Assembly (NCBI RefSeq): GCF_902705875.1 | Contig: NZ_CACSIK010000001.1 | Location: 1,357,994 to 1,421,993 of the forward strand | Origin: Zhongshania aliphaticivorans | GTDB lineage: Bacteria; Pseudomonadota; Gammaproteobacteria; Pseudomonadales; Spongiibacteraceae | Length of the DNA stretch: 64,000 bases | Reading direction: 5' to 3' | Part shown: piece after piece, positions 35,958 to 43,857 of the stretch | Position numbering within the stretch: position 1 is the stretch's first letter | Layout of the letters: the number at the start of each line of letters is the position of its first letter | The notes under the pieces: model-generated | Told to the model about the DNA's origin: nothing | Databases searched by the model: none | The model's input: only the letters and a program-made list of their open reading frames with translations | Translations under genes and position numbers: made by a program

Positions 35958-36623
35958 ATGAAAAAGTTTCAAGCTCAGTTTTTTTGTTTGGTGTTAGCCA
36001 TATTTTCGAGTTTCTCGGTAGCCGCTACTGAGTGGAAATTAGAGAAAAATAAATCTGGAATTAAGGTATTTACTTCCGAGGTGGCTGGCTCCAATTACAA
36101 AGCATTTCGTGGTGAGACGGTAATTAATGCTGAGCTAAATCAATTAATGGCAGTGCTTGATGATACCGCTGGTTTTGTTAACTGGATGTTTAATTGTAAA
36201 AATCCTCAGTTGCTTTATAAACACAATTTATTAGACCGCTATCAATATATGATTAATGATTTTCCCTGGCCGGCCACCGACCGCGAGTTAATTTTACGCA
36301 ATGAAATATCCCAAGATCCTGAAACCCGTGTAACTACAATTACCCTGACGGGGGTTCAGGAGGACATGCTTCCAGCTGAAGCAAAAGCGATTATTCCTAA
36401 AAAGTCAGATGCCGTTAGAGTCACAGAGGTAGCTGGTTTTTTTGAGTTAACACCTCTCGATGCTGGGCATACCAAAGTGATTTTTCAATTGCACCTAGAG
36501 CCCGTCGGAAAATTACCCTCAAGTCTCGTTAATGCCATGATTGTAGATAATCCATTTGAAACATTAAAAGCAATGTCTCAGGTCGTAAGTCAGCCCCAGT
36601 ATGAAAATTTTAACCCTTTTTAA
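35958..36623 (+). CDS. Exported START-domain lipid-binding protein
   Basis: A 221-residue protein from ATG 35958, preceded by AGGAGAG. A signal peptide (MKKFQAQFFCLVLAIFSSFS, cut near VAA) sends it to the periplasm. The mature ~197 residues show a START-domain layout: WKLEKNKSGIKVFTSEV, FRGETVINAELNQLMAVLDD, INDFPWPATDRELILRNEI, then TEVAGFFELTPLDAGHTKVIFQLHLEP and a long C-terminal helix. START domains carry sterols, phospholipids or other bulky hydrophobic ligands in a closed cavity. Its gene follows the TonB receptor by 55 bases with no terminator I trust, so it could be the periplasmic carrier for what the receptor imports. Confidence 0.82.
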   Translation: MKKFQAQFFCLVLAIFSSFSVAATEWKLEKNKSGIKVFTSEVAGSNYKAFRGETVINAELNQLMAVLDDTAGFVNWMFNCKNPQLLYKHNLLDRYQYMINDFPWPATDRELILRNEISQDPETRVTTITLTGVQEDMLPAEAKAIIPKKSDAVRVTEVAGFFELTPLDAGHTKVIFQLHLEPVGKLPSSLVNAMIVDNPFETLKAMSQVVSQPQYENFNPF

Positions 36624-36628
36624 TTAAC

Positions 36629-36636
36629 TGACATCA
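36629..36636. promoter_or_regulatory. Isolated TGACATCA half-element before the EphD-like gene
   Basis: The 8-mer TGACATCA (TGATGTCA on the other strand) matches the core shared by the elements at 33365 and 37654. It lies 54 bases before the start of the hydrolase gene. Taken alone an 8-mer is weak; it gains weight only from recurring in this locus. Confidence 0.3.
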
Positions 36637-36689
36637 TAGTGTTCAGCAAAGTTACTGCTAACTAATTATATTTTATGGGGAGGTGAGGG

Positions 36690-37616
36690 GTGTTAGAGCA
36701 ATGTTCTGAGGGGGGGAATAATAACGCAAGTTTACCTGAACCTCAGTACTGCTCATCTGGAGAGGTCGATCTTGCAGTTTACTGTCAGGGTGATCCACAA
36801 AACCCAAATATTGTACTGGTGCACGGTTACCCCGATAACAGCAGTGTTTGGAACGCTTTAGCAGCATTGCTAGCTACACAGTTTTATGTGATTAGATACG
36901 ATGTTCGCGGCGCAGGCTTATCGTCAACGCCAAAAGAGCGTGATGGTTATTTATTAGAAAAATTAGAAGGTGATCTAGACGCGGTGACAACTACATTCTG
37001 TAGTCGCGCAAAGTTTCATTTAATCGCCCATGATTGGGGATCCGTCCAGAGTTGGGAATCGGTAAGCAGTACGCAATTTCAGACGCGTATACTTTCTTAT
37101 ACGTCTATATCGGGTCCTTGCTTGGATCATGTTGGCCATTGGTTTCGAAGTAGAAACTCAAAACTTAGTGGTATTCCTGCTGTGCTTAATCAGTTGCTGC
37201 GATCTTGGTATATCTGGTTTTTTCATCTTCCGCTTTTACCGGCATTGCTGTGGCGATACCTACTTGGGCGGCAGTGGGCAAGAATAATTAAGTTTGTTGA
37301 GGGTGTTGCTGTTGATGGCGGCGGTAATGCTGATTGTCATCAGCGTCGACGTGATGGTGTGAATGGGATGGGGCTGTATAAAGCCAATTGCTTGCCTAGA
37401 TTTTATAGGCCCAGGCAGCGCGATACAAATGTGCCTGTTCAATTGATTATTCCTTCTCGCGATCATTTTTTAAGCCCCGACCTTTATCGGGATATCGCTA
37501 AGTGGGCCCCAAATAACCGTATTTGTCATATTAATGGCGGGCATTGGCTGCCGTTAACGCATCCGGATGAGCTTGCAGAATTGGTCAGGGGTTTTGTAAA
37601 TGGGCTATCAGATTGA
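36690..37616 (+). CDS. Alpha/beta hydrolase with Asp nucleophile, EphD-like
   Basis: A 308-residue alpha/beta hydrolase. HGYPDNSSVW is the oxyanion motif, and YDVRGAGLSSTP follows. The nucleophile elbow is HDWGS (Asp at the nucleophile position), the acid is probably in PSRDHFLSP, and the His in NGGHWLPL. An Asp nucleophile points to epoxide-hydrolase or dehalogenase chemistry rather than esterase. The sequence resembles the N-terminal half of mycobacterial EphD, which is fused to an SDR; here the SDR half is absent and a separate SDR gene lies at 41134. GTG start with GGGGAGGTGAGGGG just upstream. Confidence 0.8.
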   Translation: MLEQCSEGGNNNASLPEPQYCSSGEVDLAVYCQGDPQNPNIVLVHGYPDNSSVWNALAALLATQFYVIRYDVRGAGLSSTPKERDGYLLEKLEGDLDAVTTTFCSRAKFHLIAHDWGSVQSWESVSSTQFQTRILSYTSISGPCLDHVGHWFRSRNSKLSGIPAVLNQLLRSWYIWFFHLPLLPALLWRYLLGRQWARIIKFVEGVAVDGGGNADCHQRRRDGVNGMGLYKANCLPRFYRPRQRDTNVPVQLIIPSRDHFLSPDLYRDIAKWAPNNRICHINGGHWLPLTHPDELAELVRGFVNGLSD

Positions 37617-37653
37617 ATTGGTGTTTTGAGCGCATATTTAGCCGCTAAAGTTC

Positions 37654-37682
37654 TTGACATTAATTGATGTCAAGATTAATGT
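37654..37682 (+). promoter_or_regulatory. Candidate promoter and overlapping operator of the PF10118-BVMO operon
   Basis: TTGACA (37654-37659) and TAATGT (37677-37682) are 17 bases apart, a good sigma-70 promoter. The 20-mer TTGACATTAATTGATGTCAA at 37654-37673 matches its own reverse complement at 18 of 20 positions, so a symmetric operator covers the -35 and spacer. It also matches the 20 bases at 33359-33378 at 16 of 20 positions. Two further copies of ATGTTACA follow at 37679-37686 and 37694-37701, exactly 15 bases apart; the second (TGATGTTACAT) differs by one base from TGATGTCACAT at 33370-33380. Confidence 0.5.
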
Positions 37683-37730
37683 TACACCAGCTGATGTTAC
37701 ATATAAAAATGATTCATAAGGGGATGCTCT

Positions 37731-38594
37731 ATGAAAGCTACAATACAGCCGGTGCGACGTAATCTTGAATTTAACTTACCAAAAGAGCGAATTGGCGACT
37801 GGCATGCTGGTGGTGCGCATATCAGCCACTTCTTTAACGCATTGTCGATTTTCTTTCCTGATGGAGAGCGCTTCTTTATTGATAGTGTGCGTCACTACCG
37901 TGACCGAATTAAAGATGGCGAGTTAAAACAATCAGTGCGTGGCTTTATCGGTCAAGAAGCTATGCACGGACGTGAACACGAAGAATATAACGATGCTTTG
38001 GTGGAGAAGGGCCTGCCAGCAGATCGATATGGTCGCATTGTAGTTGGCTTGTTAAAGTTTTTCTCCAAATTCACGCCAAAGGCATCACAGCTTGCAGGAA
38101 CGATTGCCCTGGAGCATTTAACGGCGATTCTGGCCCATATGGTGCTCAGTAATCCGCGTTTTCTTGAGGGTGCAGAACCGCGGTATGGCGCCTTGTGGAA
38201 ATGGCATGCAATGGAAGAGACAGAGCATAAAGCCGTTGCCTATGATTTGTATCAGCAGGTGCTGGGTGGCGGGATATTAGGCTATATCCAACGTTGCACT
38301 GCATTAATTATGGCAACAACTATATTTTGGATAATGGTTATTCCTTTTCATATTGGCTTGGTGCGCAAGGACGGTCAGCTGTTTAATATCGCTGGATGGG
38401 TTAAAGCAATGAACTTCCTTTGGGGCTCTCCTGGATTTTTACGTGGCACGATATTGCCTTGGCTTGATTATTTTAAGCCCGGCTTCCACCCCTGGGATCA
38501 TGACAACGCACATTATCTAGACGGAATTGACTCTTTGGTTGATCAAGTGAATACCTTTAGTGATGATACTTCTGGGGCGAGTGCTGCGGCATGA
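37731..38594 (+). CDS. Predicted metal-dependent hydrolase, PF10118 family
   Basis: A 287-residue protein with ferritin-like spacing of metal ligands: GFIGQEAMHGREHEEYN (Glu and His), TIALEHLTAILAHM, and WHAMEETEHKAVAYDLY. These E/H helix motifs are the signature of PF10118 (COG3687). The family name says hydrolase, but the pattern resembles di-iron oxygenases or oxidases, and activity is undefined. A hydrophobic stretch at ~195-215 may contact the membrane. It is first in a four-gene operon: its stop overlaps the next gene by 4 bases (ATGA). Confidence 0.85.
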   Translation: MKATIQPVRRNLEFNLPKERIGDWHAGGAHISHFFNALSIFFPDGERFFIDSVRHYRDRIKDGELKQSVRGFIGQEAMHGREHEEYNDALVEKGLPADRYGRIVVGLLKFFSKFTPKASQLAGTIALEHLTAILAHMVLSNPRFLEGAEPRYGALWKWHAMEETEHKAVAYDLYQQVLGGGILGYIQRCTALIMATTIFWIMVIPFHIGLVRKDGQLFNIAGWVKAMNFLWGSPGFLRGTILPWLDYFKPGFHPWDHDNAHYLDGIDSLVDQVNTFSDDTSGASAAA

Positions 38595-39592
38595 ATGCCA
38601 CTGTAGAGCCTATCGCTCAAAAAGCTGCAGTTTTGGGGCAGCTCGATGAAATGCGTGAGCAATATTTAAATACCCCCTTAGCGGATATTGATCACGCAAC
38701 ATTGGCTGATTGGAAACCGGAAACTTCCTTGTGGCAACGTCTGCAGCCTTTGATGGGGTTGCAGTCAGGCTTGAAGCGACGAAAGGTTTTAATTGGCGAT
38801 CACAATGTTTGTTACTGGGCGGGTGGCAATAGCGCTGGACAGGTTGTTGTCTTGCTTCACGGTTTTGGGGCAAGCAAGGAAAATTGGAGTTATCTAGCCG
38901 CTAAATTGCGGCGCGATTATTACTTGCTAGTACCGGATTTGGCAGGGTTTGGTGACAGTGATTTCAAGCCTACGGCTGATTATCGAATGGCTGCTCAAGC
39001 TGATCGTATTGCAGCGTTTTTGCAGGCGCTAGGTGTTGAGAAAAGCCATGTTGCTGGTAGCTCTATGGGGGGTGCGATTGCAGCCCAGCTTGCCTCGCGT
39101 CATCCAAAACTGGTTGACACATTGTGTTTGATGAACGCCGCAGGTGCTCCCGCTAAGTATCTTAGTCAATTGGAAAGTGGCTTGGCGGCCGGCGTTAATT
39201 ATTTATCACCCAGTGTGCCCCGAGATACCTTTAAGGTGTTTGAGATTGCCTTTCATCGTCGGCATCGTTTATTGGGGCTGGTATTAAGTCTTTTTATGGC
39301 TGGAGCGATGAGTCATCGCAAACGGGTTAATGATTTTATATTTTCGCATTTGGTGGATTCGCTAAAAGACACTTATTTGAGTTTGCCTGAGATAACAGCA
39401 CCAACCTTGGTGTTGTGGGGCGATTCCGATCAAGTTTTAAACGTGAGCTGTGCTGATCAGTTTTGCGAGCAGATACCCAGTGCGAAGGCAATGATCTTAC
39501 CTGAAGTGGGTCATTTACCTATGATAGAAGAGCCTGATTTAACCGCGAGAGTTGTAACTGATTTTTGGCGGGCTAGAACAAAGGTAGATTAA
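38591..39592 (+). CDS. Alpha/beta hydrolase (esterase-like, Ser nucleophile)
   Basis: A 333-residue alpha/beta hydrolase. HGFGASKENWSYL provides the oxyanion hole, GSSMGGAIAAQLASRHP holds the nucleophile Ser158, the acid is in WGDSDQVLN, and the His in VGHLPMIEEP. It lies between a PF10118 gene (4-base overlap) and a Baeyer-Villiger-type monooxygenase gene (3-base gap). That placement fits hydrolysis of the ester or lactone formed by the monooxygenase, as for LipR next to MymA. The first ~60 residues form an N-terminal extension before the fold. Confidence 0.87.
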   Translation: MNATVEPIAQKAAVLGQLDEMREQYLNTPLADIDHATLADWKPETSLWQRLQPLMGLQSGLKRRKVLIGDHNVCYWAGGNSAGQVVVLLHGFGASKENWSYLAAKLRRDYYLLVPDLAGFGDSDFKPTADYRMAAQADRIAAFLQALGVEKSHVAGSSMGGAIAAQLASRHPKLVDTLCLMNAAGAPAKYLSQLESGLAAGVNYLSPSVPRDTFKVFEIAFHRRHRLLGLVLSLFMAGAMSHRKRVNDFIFSHLVDSLKDTYLSLPEITAPTLVLWGDSDQVLNVSCADQFCEQIPSAKAMILPEVGHLPMIEEPDLTARVVTDFWRARTKVD

Positions 39593-39595
39593 ATA

Positions 39596-41119
39596 ATGAA
39601 TAATGATAAGGGTAGTGTGGTTGCAGAAGTAGCAATCATTGGTGCCGGATTTGGCGGCTTGGGGCTGGCGATCCGTATGCAGCAACAGGGTCTCCATGAT
39701 TTTGTGATTTATGAGCGGGCTAACGATGTGGGTGGCGTTTGGCGCGACAATGTTTATCCCGGTGCGGCGTGCGATGTTCCTTCGCATCTGTATTCATTTT
39801 CATTTGAGCCCAATCCCGACTGGGGGCGAACGTTTGGGCCTCAGCGAGAGATTCATCGTTATTTATCTCACTGTGCCGATAAGCACAAATTACGCGAAAA
39901 GATACGTTTTAATACCACGGTATCTGAAATGGCTTTTTGTGACTCAAGTGGCTTATGGGATTTAACATTTTCTGATGGCAGTTCTCGTCAAGCAAGAGCT
40001 GTGGTACTGGCTATTGGTGCGCTCAATGTGCCGCAATATCCAGAGATTGAAGGTCTGGATCAATTTTTGGGCAAGGTCATGCATACCGCCGAGTGGGATC
40101 AAGACTTTAGCTTGAAAGATAAGCGAGTAGCGGTGATTGGTACAGGTGCTAGCGCGATACAAGTGATTCCTTCTATTCAGCCAGAGGTCGAAACTCTACA
40201 CGTGTTTCAGCGGACGCCACCTTGGGTTATGCCTAAGTTTGACAAGCCTCTTAGTGCGGCTCGGCAGCGTCTCTATCGACGATGGCCGCTAATCCAAAAA
40301 ATAGTTCGTCGCTTTCAATATATGCTTGCCGAAAGTGTGGTTCCAGCGTTTATGTGGGACAGTTTTTTGACCCGTTTTGGTGAGGCGCTGGGGCGTCGTT
40401 ATCTTCGCAAGGTGGTTGGTAATCCAACGTTGCGAGACAAATTAACGCCAAAATATGCCATGGGTTGTAAGCGGGTTTTATTATCTGATGAGTATTATCC
40501 CTCGCTTATTAAAAATAATGTGAAGGTTTGCGTAGAAGGCATTAGTAAAGTTGATGAGTCAGCCATCTGCACCGGAGATGGTAAGCGGCATGAGGTTGAT
40601 GCCATCGTGTTTGCAACTGGGTTTAAGGTGCCGGTTTCTGGCGCGCCCATGCCGATTAGGGGCCTTGATGGTCGATTGCTTGAAAAAGATTGGGAAGTTG
40701 GCAGTGAAGCTTATAAGGGAATAACGGTGTCTGGTTACCCTAACTTGCTTTACGTCATGGGACCGAATACGGGTCCAGGAAATACATCTGTTATTTTCTA
40801 TATAGAATCACAAATCAATTATATATTGAAATATTTAAAAACTTTGCGCCGTACTTCTAATGTTTATTTTGATCTTAAACCTATGGTGCAGAGTGAGTTT
40901 AATGCCGATATTCAAGAGCGGTTTAAAGGAACTACGTGGACCTCTGGCTGCAATAGCTGGTACTTAACCAAAGACGGTAAAAATACAACCTTATGGCCGA
41001 GCTTTTCTTGGCAGTATCGATTGGCAACGCGCCATTTTTCAGCAGCAGAATATAAACATATTTCGGTGTCTAATTGTGTTGTTGAAGATATTGATATTAA
41101 CGCCGTTGCTGCCAGTTAA
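39596..41119 (+). CDS. Flavin-containing (Baeyer-Villiger type) monooxygenase
   Basis: A 507-residue FAD- and NADPH-dependent monooxygenase. The FAD loop is GAGFGG (16-21); GVWRDNVYPGAACDVPSHLYS follows (landmarks GGVWRDN, YPGAACDVPSHLY). The Baeyer-Villiger fingerprint FxGxxxHxxxW is exact at residues 157-167 (FLGKVMHTAEW). The NADPH loop GTGASAIQ and the late ATGF complete the set. It would insert an oxygen next to a carbonyl, giving an ester or lactone that the preceding esterase could cleave. It closely follows the MymA type in operon order. Substrate not determined. Confidence 0.92.
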   Translation: MNNDKGSVVAEVAIIGAGFGGLGLAIRMQQQGLHDFVIYERANDVGGVWRDNVYPGAACDVPSHLYSFSFEPNPDWGRTFGPQREIHRYLSHCADKHKLREKIRFNTTVSEMAFCDSSGLWDLTFSDGSSRQARAVVLAIGALNVPQYPEIEGLDQFLGKVMHTAEWDQDFSLKDKRVAVIGTGASAIQVIPSIQPEVETLHVFQRTPPWVMPKFDKPLSAARQRLYRRWPLIQKIVRRFQYMLAESVVPAFMWDSFLTRFGEALGRRYLRKVVGNPTLRDKLTPKYAMGCKRVLLSDEYYPSLIKNNVKVCVEGISKVDESAICTGDGKRHEVDAIVFATGFKVPVSGAPMPIRGLDGRLLEKDWEVGSEAYKGITVSGYPNLLYVMGPNTGPGNTSVIFYIESQINYILKYLKTLRRTSNVYFDLKPMVQSEFNADIQERFKGTTWTSGCNSWYLTKDGKNTTLWPSFSWQYRLATRHFSAAEYKHISVSNCVVEDIDINAVAAS

Positions 41120-41133
41120 TTTTGAGGTAAATG

Positions 41134-41973
41134 ATGAAAAATTTTAACAATAAAATTATTGCAGTTACTGGGGCCGGTTCGGGTATTGGTCGGGCTTTAG
41201 TGATTGGCTTGCGGGCAGCGGGTGCAAAGGTAGCGGCATCAGATATCGTAGAAGCTAACTTGCAGCCGCTTCGGGAATACGGCGGAGAGGCAGAGCTATT
41301 ACTTTCTCCCTTAGATGTGAGTGATGGCGCGGCGATGACAGCGTGGGCGGCATCGGTAAAATCTCATTTCGGTGCTGTCGATGGCATTATTAATAATGCA
41401 GGCGTTGCATTGAGCTGTCATGCAGCTAGTCAGCCTCGTCAGCAAATGGAGTGGTTGTTTGGCGTTAATTACTGGGGAGTGATTAACGGTGTTGAGGCAT
41501 TTTTGCCTGAGTTATTAGCTCGTCCAGAGGCGTGTATTGTTAATATTTCCTCATTGTTTGGCATAGTGTCGGTGCCTTCGCAATCATCATACAACGCGGC
41601 AAAGTTTGCTGTACGCGGTTATTCGGAATCCTTACGTCAAGACTTGAGGGGCACTTCGGTTAAAGTGGTTACTGTTCATCCTGGTGGAATAAAAACCAAT
41701 ATTGCTAAGAACGGTCGGCATTTAAATTCGATTACAGGTAATGATGCCGATATTGCTAAAACCGCCGATTTGTTTAGCCGTATAGCCTCAACCTCTCCCG
41801 AGAAAGCGGCGTCCGTGATAATGCATGGTATGCGTAAATCTAAACCGCGAGTACTGATTGGTGGCGATGCTAAGTTAATAGATATCGTACAGCGATTATT
41901 CCCTAGTAGTTATGACCGCCTACTGGTACCGATAATGAATATGGGAGCCAAAATGGTGATGAAGCGCATTTAA
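41134..41973 (+). CDS. Short-chain dehydrogenase/reductase
   Basis: A 279-residue SDR. Of two adjacent ATGs I take 41134, six bases past GAGG at 41124-41127. Motifs are GAGSGIG, ASDIVEANL, NNAGVALS, NISSLFGIVSVPSQ, YNAAKFAVRGYSESLR and HPGGIKTNIAKNGRH. The Y-N-A-A-K-F-A-V-R-G form is typical of SadH-like and EphD C-terminal SDR domains. It is the last gene of the operon after the monooxygenase (14-base gap) and is followed by a terminator-like stem that overlaps its stop codon. It may oxidise an alcohol to the ketone used by the monooxygenase. Confidence 0.9.
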   Translation: MKNFNNKIIAVTGAGSGIGRALVIGLRAAGAKVAASDIVEANLQPLREYGGEAELLLSPLDVSDGAAMTAWAASVKSHFGAVDGIINNAGVALSCHAASQPRQQMEWLFGVNYWGVINGVEAFLPELLARPEACIVNISSLFGIVSVPSQSSYNAAKFAVRGYSESLRQDLRGTSVKVVTVHPGGIKTNIAKNGRHLNSITGNDADIAKTADLFSRIASTSPEKAASVIMHGMRKSKPRVLIGGDAKLIDIVQRLFPSSYDRLLVPIMNMGAKMVMKRI

Positions 41974-41981
41974 TGCGCTTC
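41961..41981. terminator. Stem-loop at the SDR / ygfZ convergent junction
   Basis: GAAGCGCAT and ATGCGCTTC are perfect 9-bp arms around TTA. The stem includes the SDR stop codon and lies 28 bases from the ygfZ stop on the other strand. The T-tract is weak. Confidence 0.6.
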
Positions 41982-42008
41982 GGTCTTTGGTAAATATCGA
42001 GGTTTGTA

Positions 42009-43049
42009 TTATTCGCTAGCGGTTGAAAGGTAGGGCAGGTCTTCTATCAGCAAGTGGGTACTATCATTCGCGAAGTGGAGCTTGTTTAGCGCTACAGCTT
42101 CCTCTGTTATTACTGCAAGCAAGTTAATTTCCTGTGCGGAATGACTCGCTGATACTAAATTTCCAACACTTTGTGATGAATTGTCGCTGAAGATGTCGGC
42201 GCCAGCTGAGTAGGGGAAGGAGCCGTTGAGTGGTAATTTTGCGCGATACAGGCGTCGTTTTAATTTTCCTCGATACTGCATTCTGGCGACAACTTCTTGC
42301 CCTGTGTAACATCCCTTGGTAAAGCTAACGCCGCCTATTAATTGGTAGTTTAGCATTTGAGGAATAAAGGTATCTTGCGTGCTCGCGCGTATTTCGCCCA
42401 ATCCTGCTTGAATGTTTTGAGCTTCCCAGTGAGTCGAATCTATGGTTGTTGCTGTCGTGCCGAGTTGACGCCAAAGCTCTGTAGCCGTTTCGGCCGTTGC
42501 CCAGCATTCAAATCGCTCGCCGTCGTCATCTAGTTGAACAATAATGGCTTGCCCATTGGTGACTTGCTTCATGGCTGCAGTTGGTGCCATACCCAACTGC
42601 TCTAATAGTAATTCTTTTGCTTTTTTTCCGGAAATCCCCAAGGCGACGTACTCGTCTGTCGCATTTTTAATTTTGGCTTTTGAAAATACAATGTACTTGG
42701 CAAGGGTCTCACACCCAGAGTCAGCGGTATCGGCATGAAGTCGCAGTAATATTTCTTCATTTTTCAGCGTGCCACCGAGAAAGCTAATCACCATCCGACC
42801 TTTAATATTGCAGTAGCTGCCAAGCGTAGCATTATCGACATCGACATTACGCCAGTCACAGGTAGTTTGACCTTGGAGAAACTTACTGCCGTCAGGGCCG
42901 GTAATAGCGAGAAAGCCATATTGGCTTAGCGCGCTGATTGTACAGTCTTGATCTACATTGGTGTCTGTTGAGCCAACGTTCCAGTAACGGTCGTTAGAAA
43001 TAAAACTTTCAGGGTATTGTTCGTTTAAAAACTGCCAAAATGTATTCAT
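42009..43049 (-). CDS. ygfZ: Folate-binding protein YgfZ
   Basis: A GcvT-like folate-dependent protein of 346 residues that supports maturation or repair of iron-sulfur enzymes such as MiaB. The diagnostic motif KGCYTGQEVVAR is intact with its Cys. Upstream, DGSKFLQGQTTCD and NIKGRMV follow the family. It is divergent from sdhE across 127 bases, the same order as in pseudomonads. Confidence 0.93.
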   Translation of the reverse strand: MNTFWQFLNEQYPESFISNDRYWNVGSTDTNVDQDCTISALSQYGFLAITGPDGSKFLQGQTTCDWRNVDVDNATLGSYCNIKGRMVISFLGGTLKNEEILLRLHADTADSGCETLAKYIVFSKAKIKNATDEYVALGISGKKAKELLLEQLGMAPTAAMKQVTNGQAIIVQLDDDGERFECWATAETATELWRQLGTTATTIDSTHWEAQNIQAGLGEIRASTQDTFIPQMLNYQLIGGVSFTKGCYTGQEVVARMQYRGKLKRRLYRAKLPLNGSFPYSAGADIFSDNSSQSVGNLVSASHSAQEINLLAVITEEAVALNKLHFANDSTHLLIEDLPYLSTASE

Positions 43050-43176
43050 AGGGTCTCTGAAATATATGTTTGCTCTTGTTTCATGGGTGGTCGATATGAC
43101 TATGCGCTTTGAATGTCGCTATAATACGCTTTTTTGCAGCTGCGTAATGTAGGCTGCGGTTACGAAGTGGAAAATA

Positions 43177-43437
43177 ATGGTTTCGGAAAACGAGTTCAAG
43201 CGTATTTGCTGGGCCTGCCGTCGCGGCATGTTGGAATTGGATCTGGTTATGGTGCCGTATGTTGAGCACCGTTTTAGGACCTTAAATGAGGATGATCAGC
43301 AGCGTTTTATCCGTTTGTTGGAAAGTGAAGATACCGAGTTATTCGCTTGGTTCTTAGGCAGAGAACGCCCAGTCGATGCTGATTTGGCGATGATAGTCGA
43401 TGATATCAACACGTTCGCCAAAACCCCTCGATCTTAG
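43177..43437 (+). CDS. sdhE: FAD assembly factor SdhE
   Basis: An 86-residue protein that promotes covalent flavin attachment to succinate dehydrogenase. The motif RRGMLELDLVM includes the essential RGxxE. LNEDDQQRFIRLLESEDTELFAWF completes the helical bundle. It overlaps the next gene by 38 bases. Neighbourhood ygfZ / sdhE / ygfX / nadB supports the call. Confidence 0.95.
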   Translation: MVSENEFKRICWACRRGMLELDLVMVPYVEHRFRTLNEDDQQRFIRLLESEDTELFAWFLGRERPVDADLAMIVDDINTFAKTPRS

Positions 43438-43849
43438 GCTTAAGCCATCTAATTGGCTTAGTGCTTATTTTATAGCGCTTCACTGCATTGTTGTTGCGAG
43501 TGGATTTCTCGCATTGCCACTTTTTGTTGCTTTGGCGCTGTCGTGGCTGGCCGCGATGAGTTTACTTTATTATCTAATATCCTATTTTGGTTTTTTACGC
43601 CGGCGCACGGTTATTAGGCTAATCTTTGCAGAAAATCATTGGCGTATCTATATGGGCGCTCGCCATGGTACGGTGTCAATGATAGATCGAGTGGAGTGTG
43701 TTAGCCGCGTTGTGCTGCCATTTGGGATGTTGTTGCGTTTTAAGACCATAAGTGCGGGAATATTATCTGTGCCGATATTGCCCGATAGCCTCGATAAAGA
43801 ACAATATCGGCGTTTGCGATGTCTTGTTAATTTTACCCGCGAGTCTTAG
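43400..43849 (+). CDS. ygfX: YgfX/CptA-like membrane protein
   Basis: A 149-residue protein with two adjacent membrane helices (~20-62) followed by a cytoplasmic domain, and the N-terminus LDLRLKPSNWLSAYFIALHC. This layout and its position after sdhE match YgfX (CptA), proposed in E. coli as a toxin-like inhibitor of MreB and FtsZ polymerisation with SdhE as its antitoxin, although that role is disputed. ATG 43400 lies inside sdhE in another frame; no later start preserves the N-terminal motif. Confidence 0.8.
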   Translation: MISTRSPKPLDLRLKPSNWLSAYFIALHCIVVASGFLALPLFVALALSWLAAMSLLYYLISYFGFLRRRTVIRLIFAENHWRIYMGARHGTVSMIDRVECVSRVVLPFGMLLRFKTISAGILSVPILPDSLDKEQYRRLRCLVNFTRES

Positions 43850-43857
43850 TCCGATAA

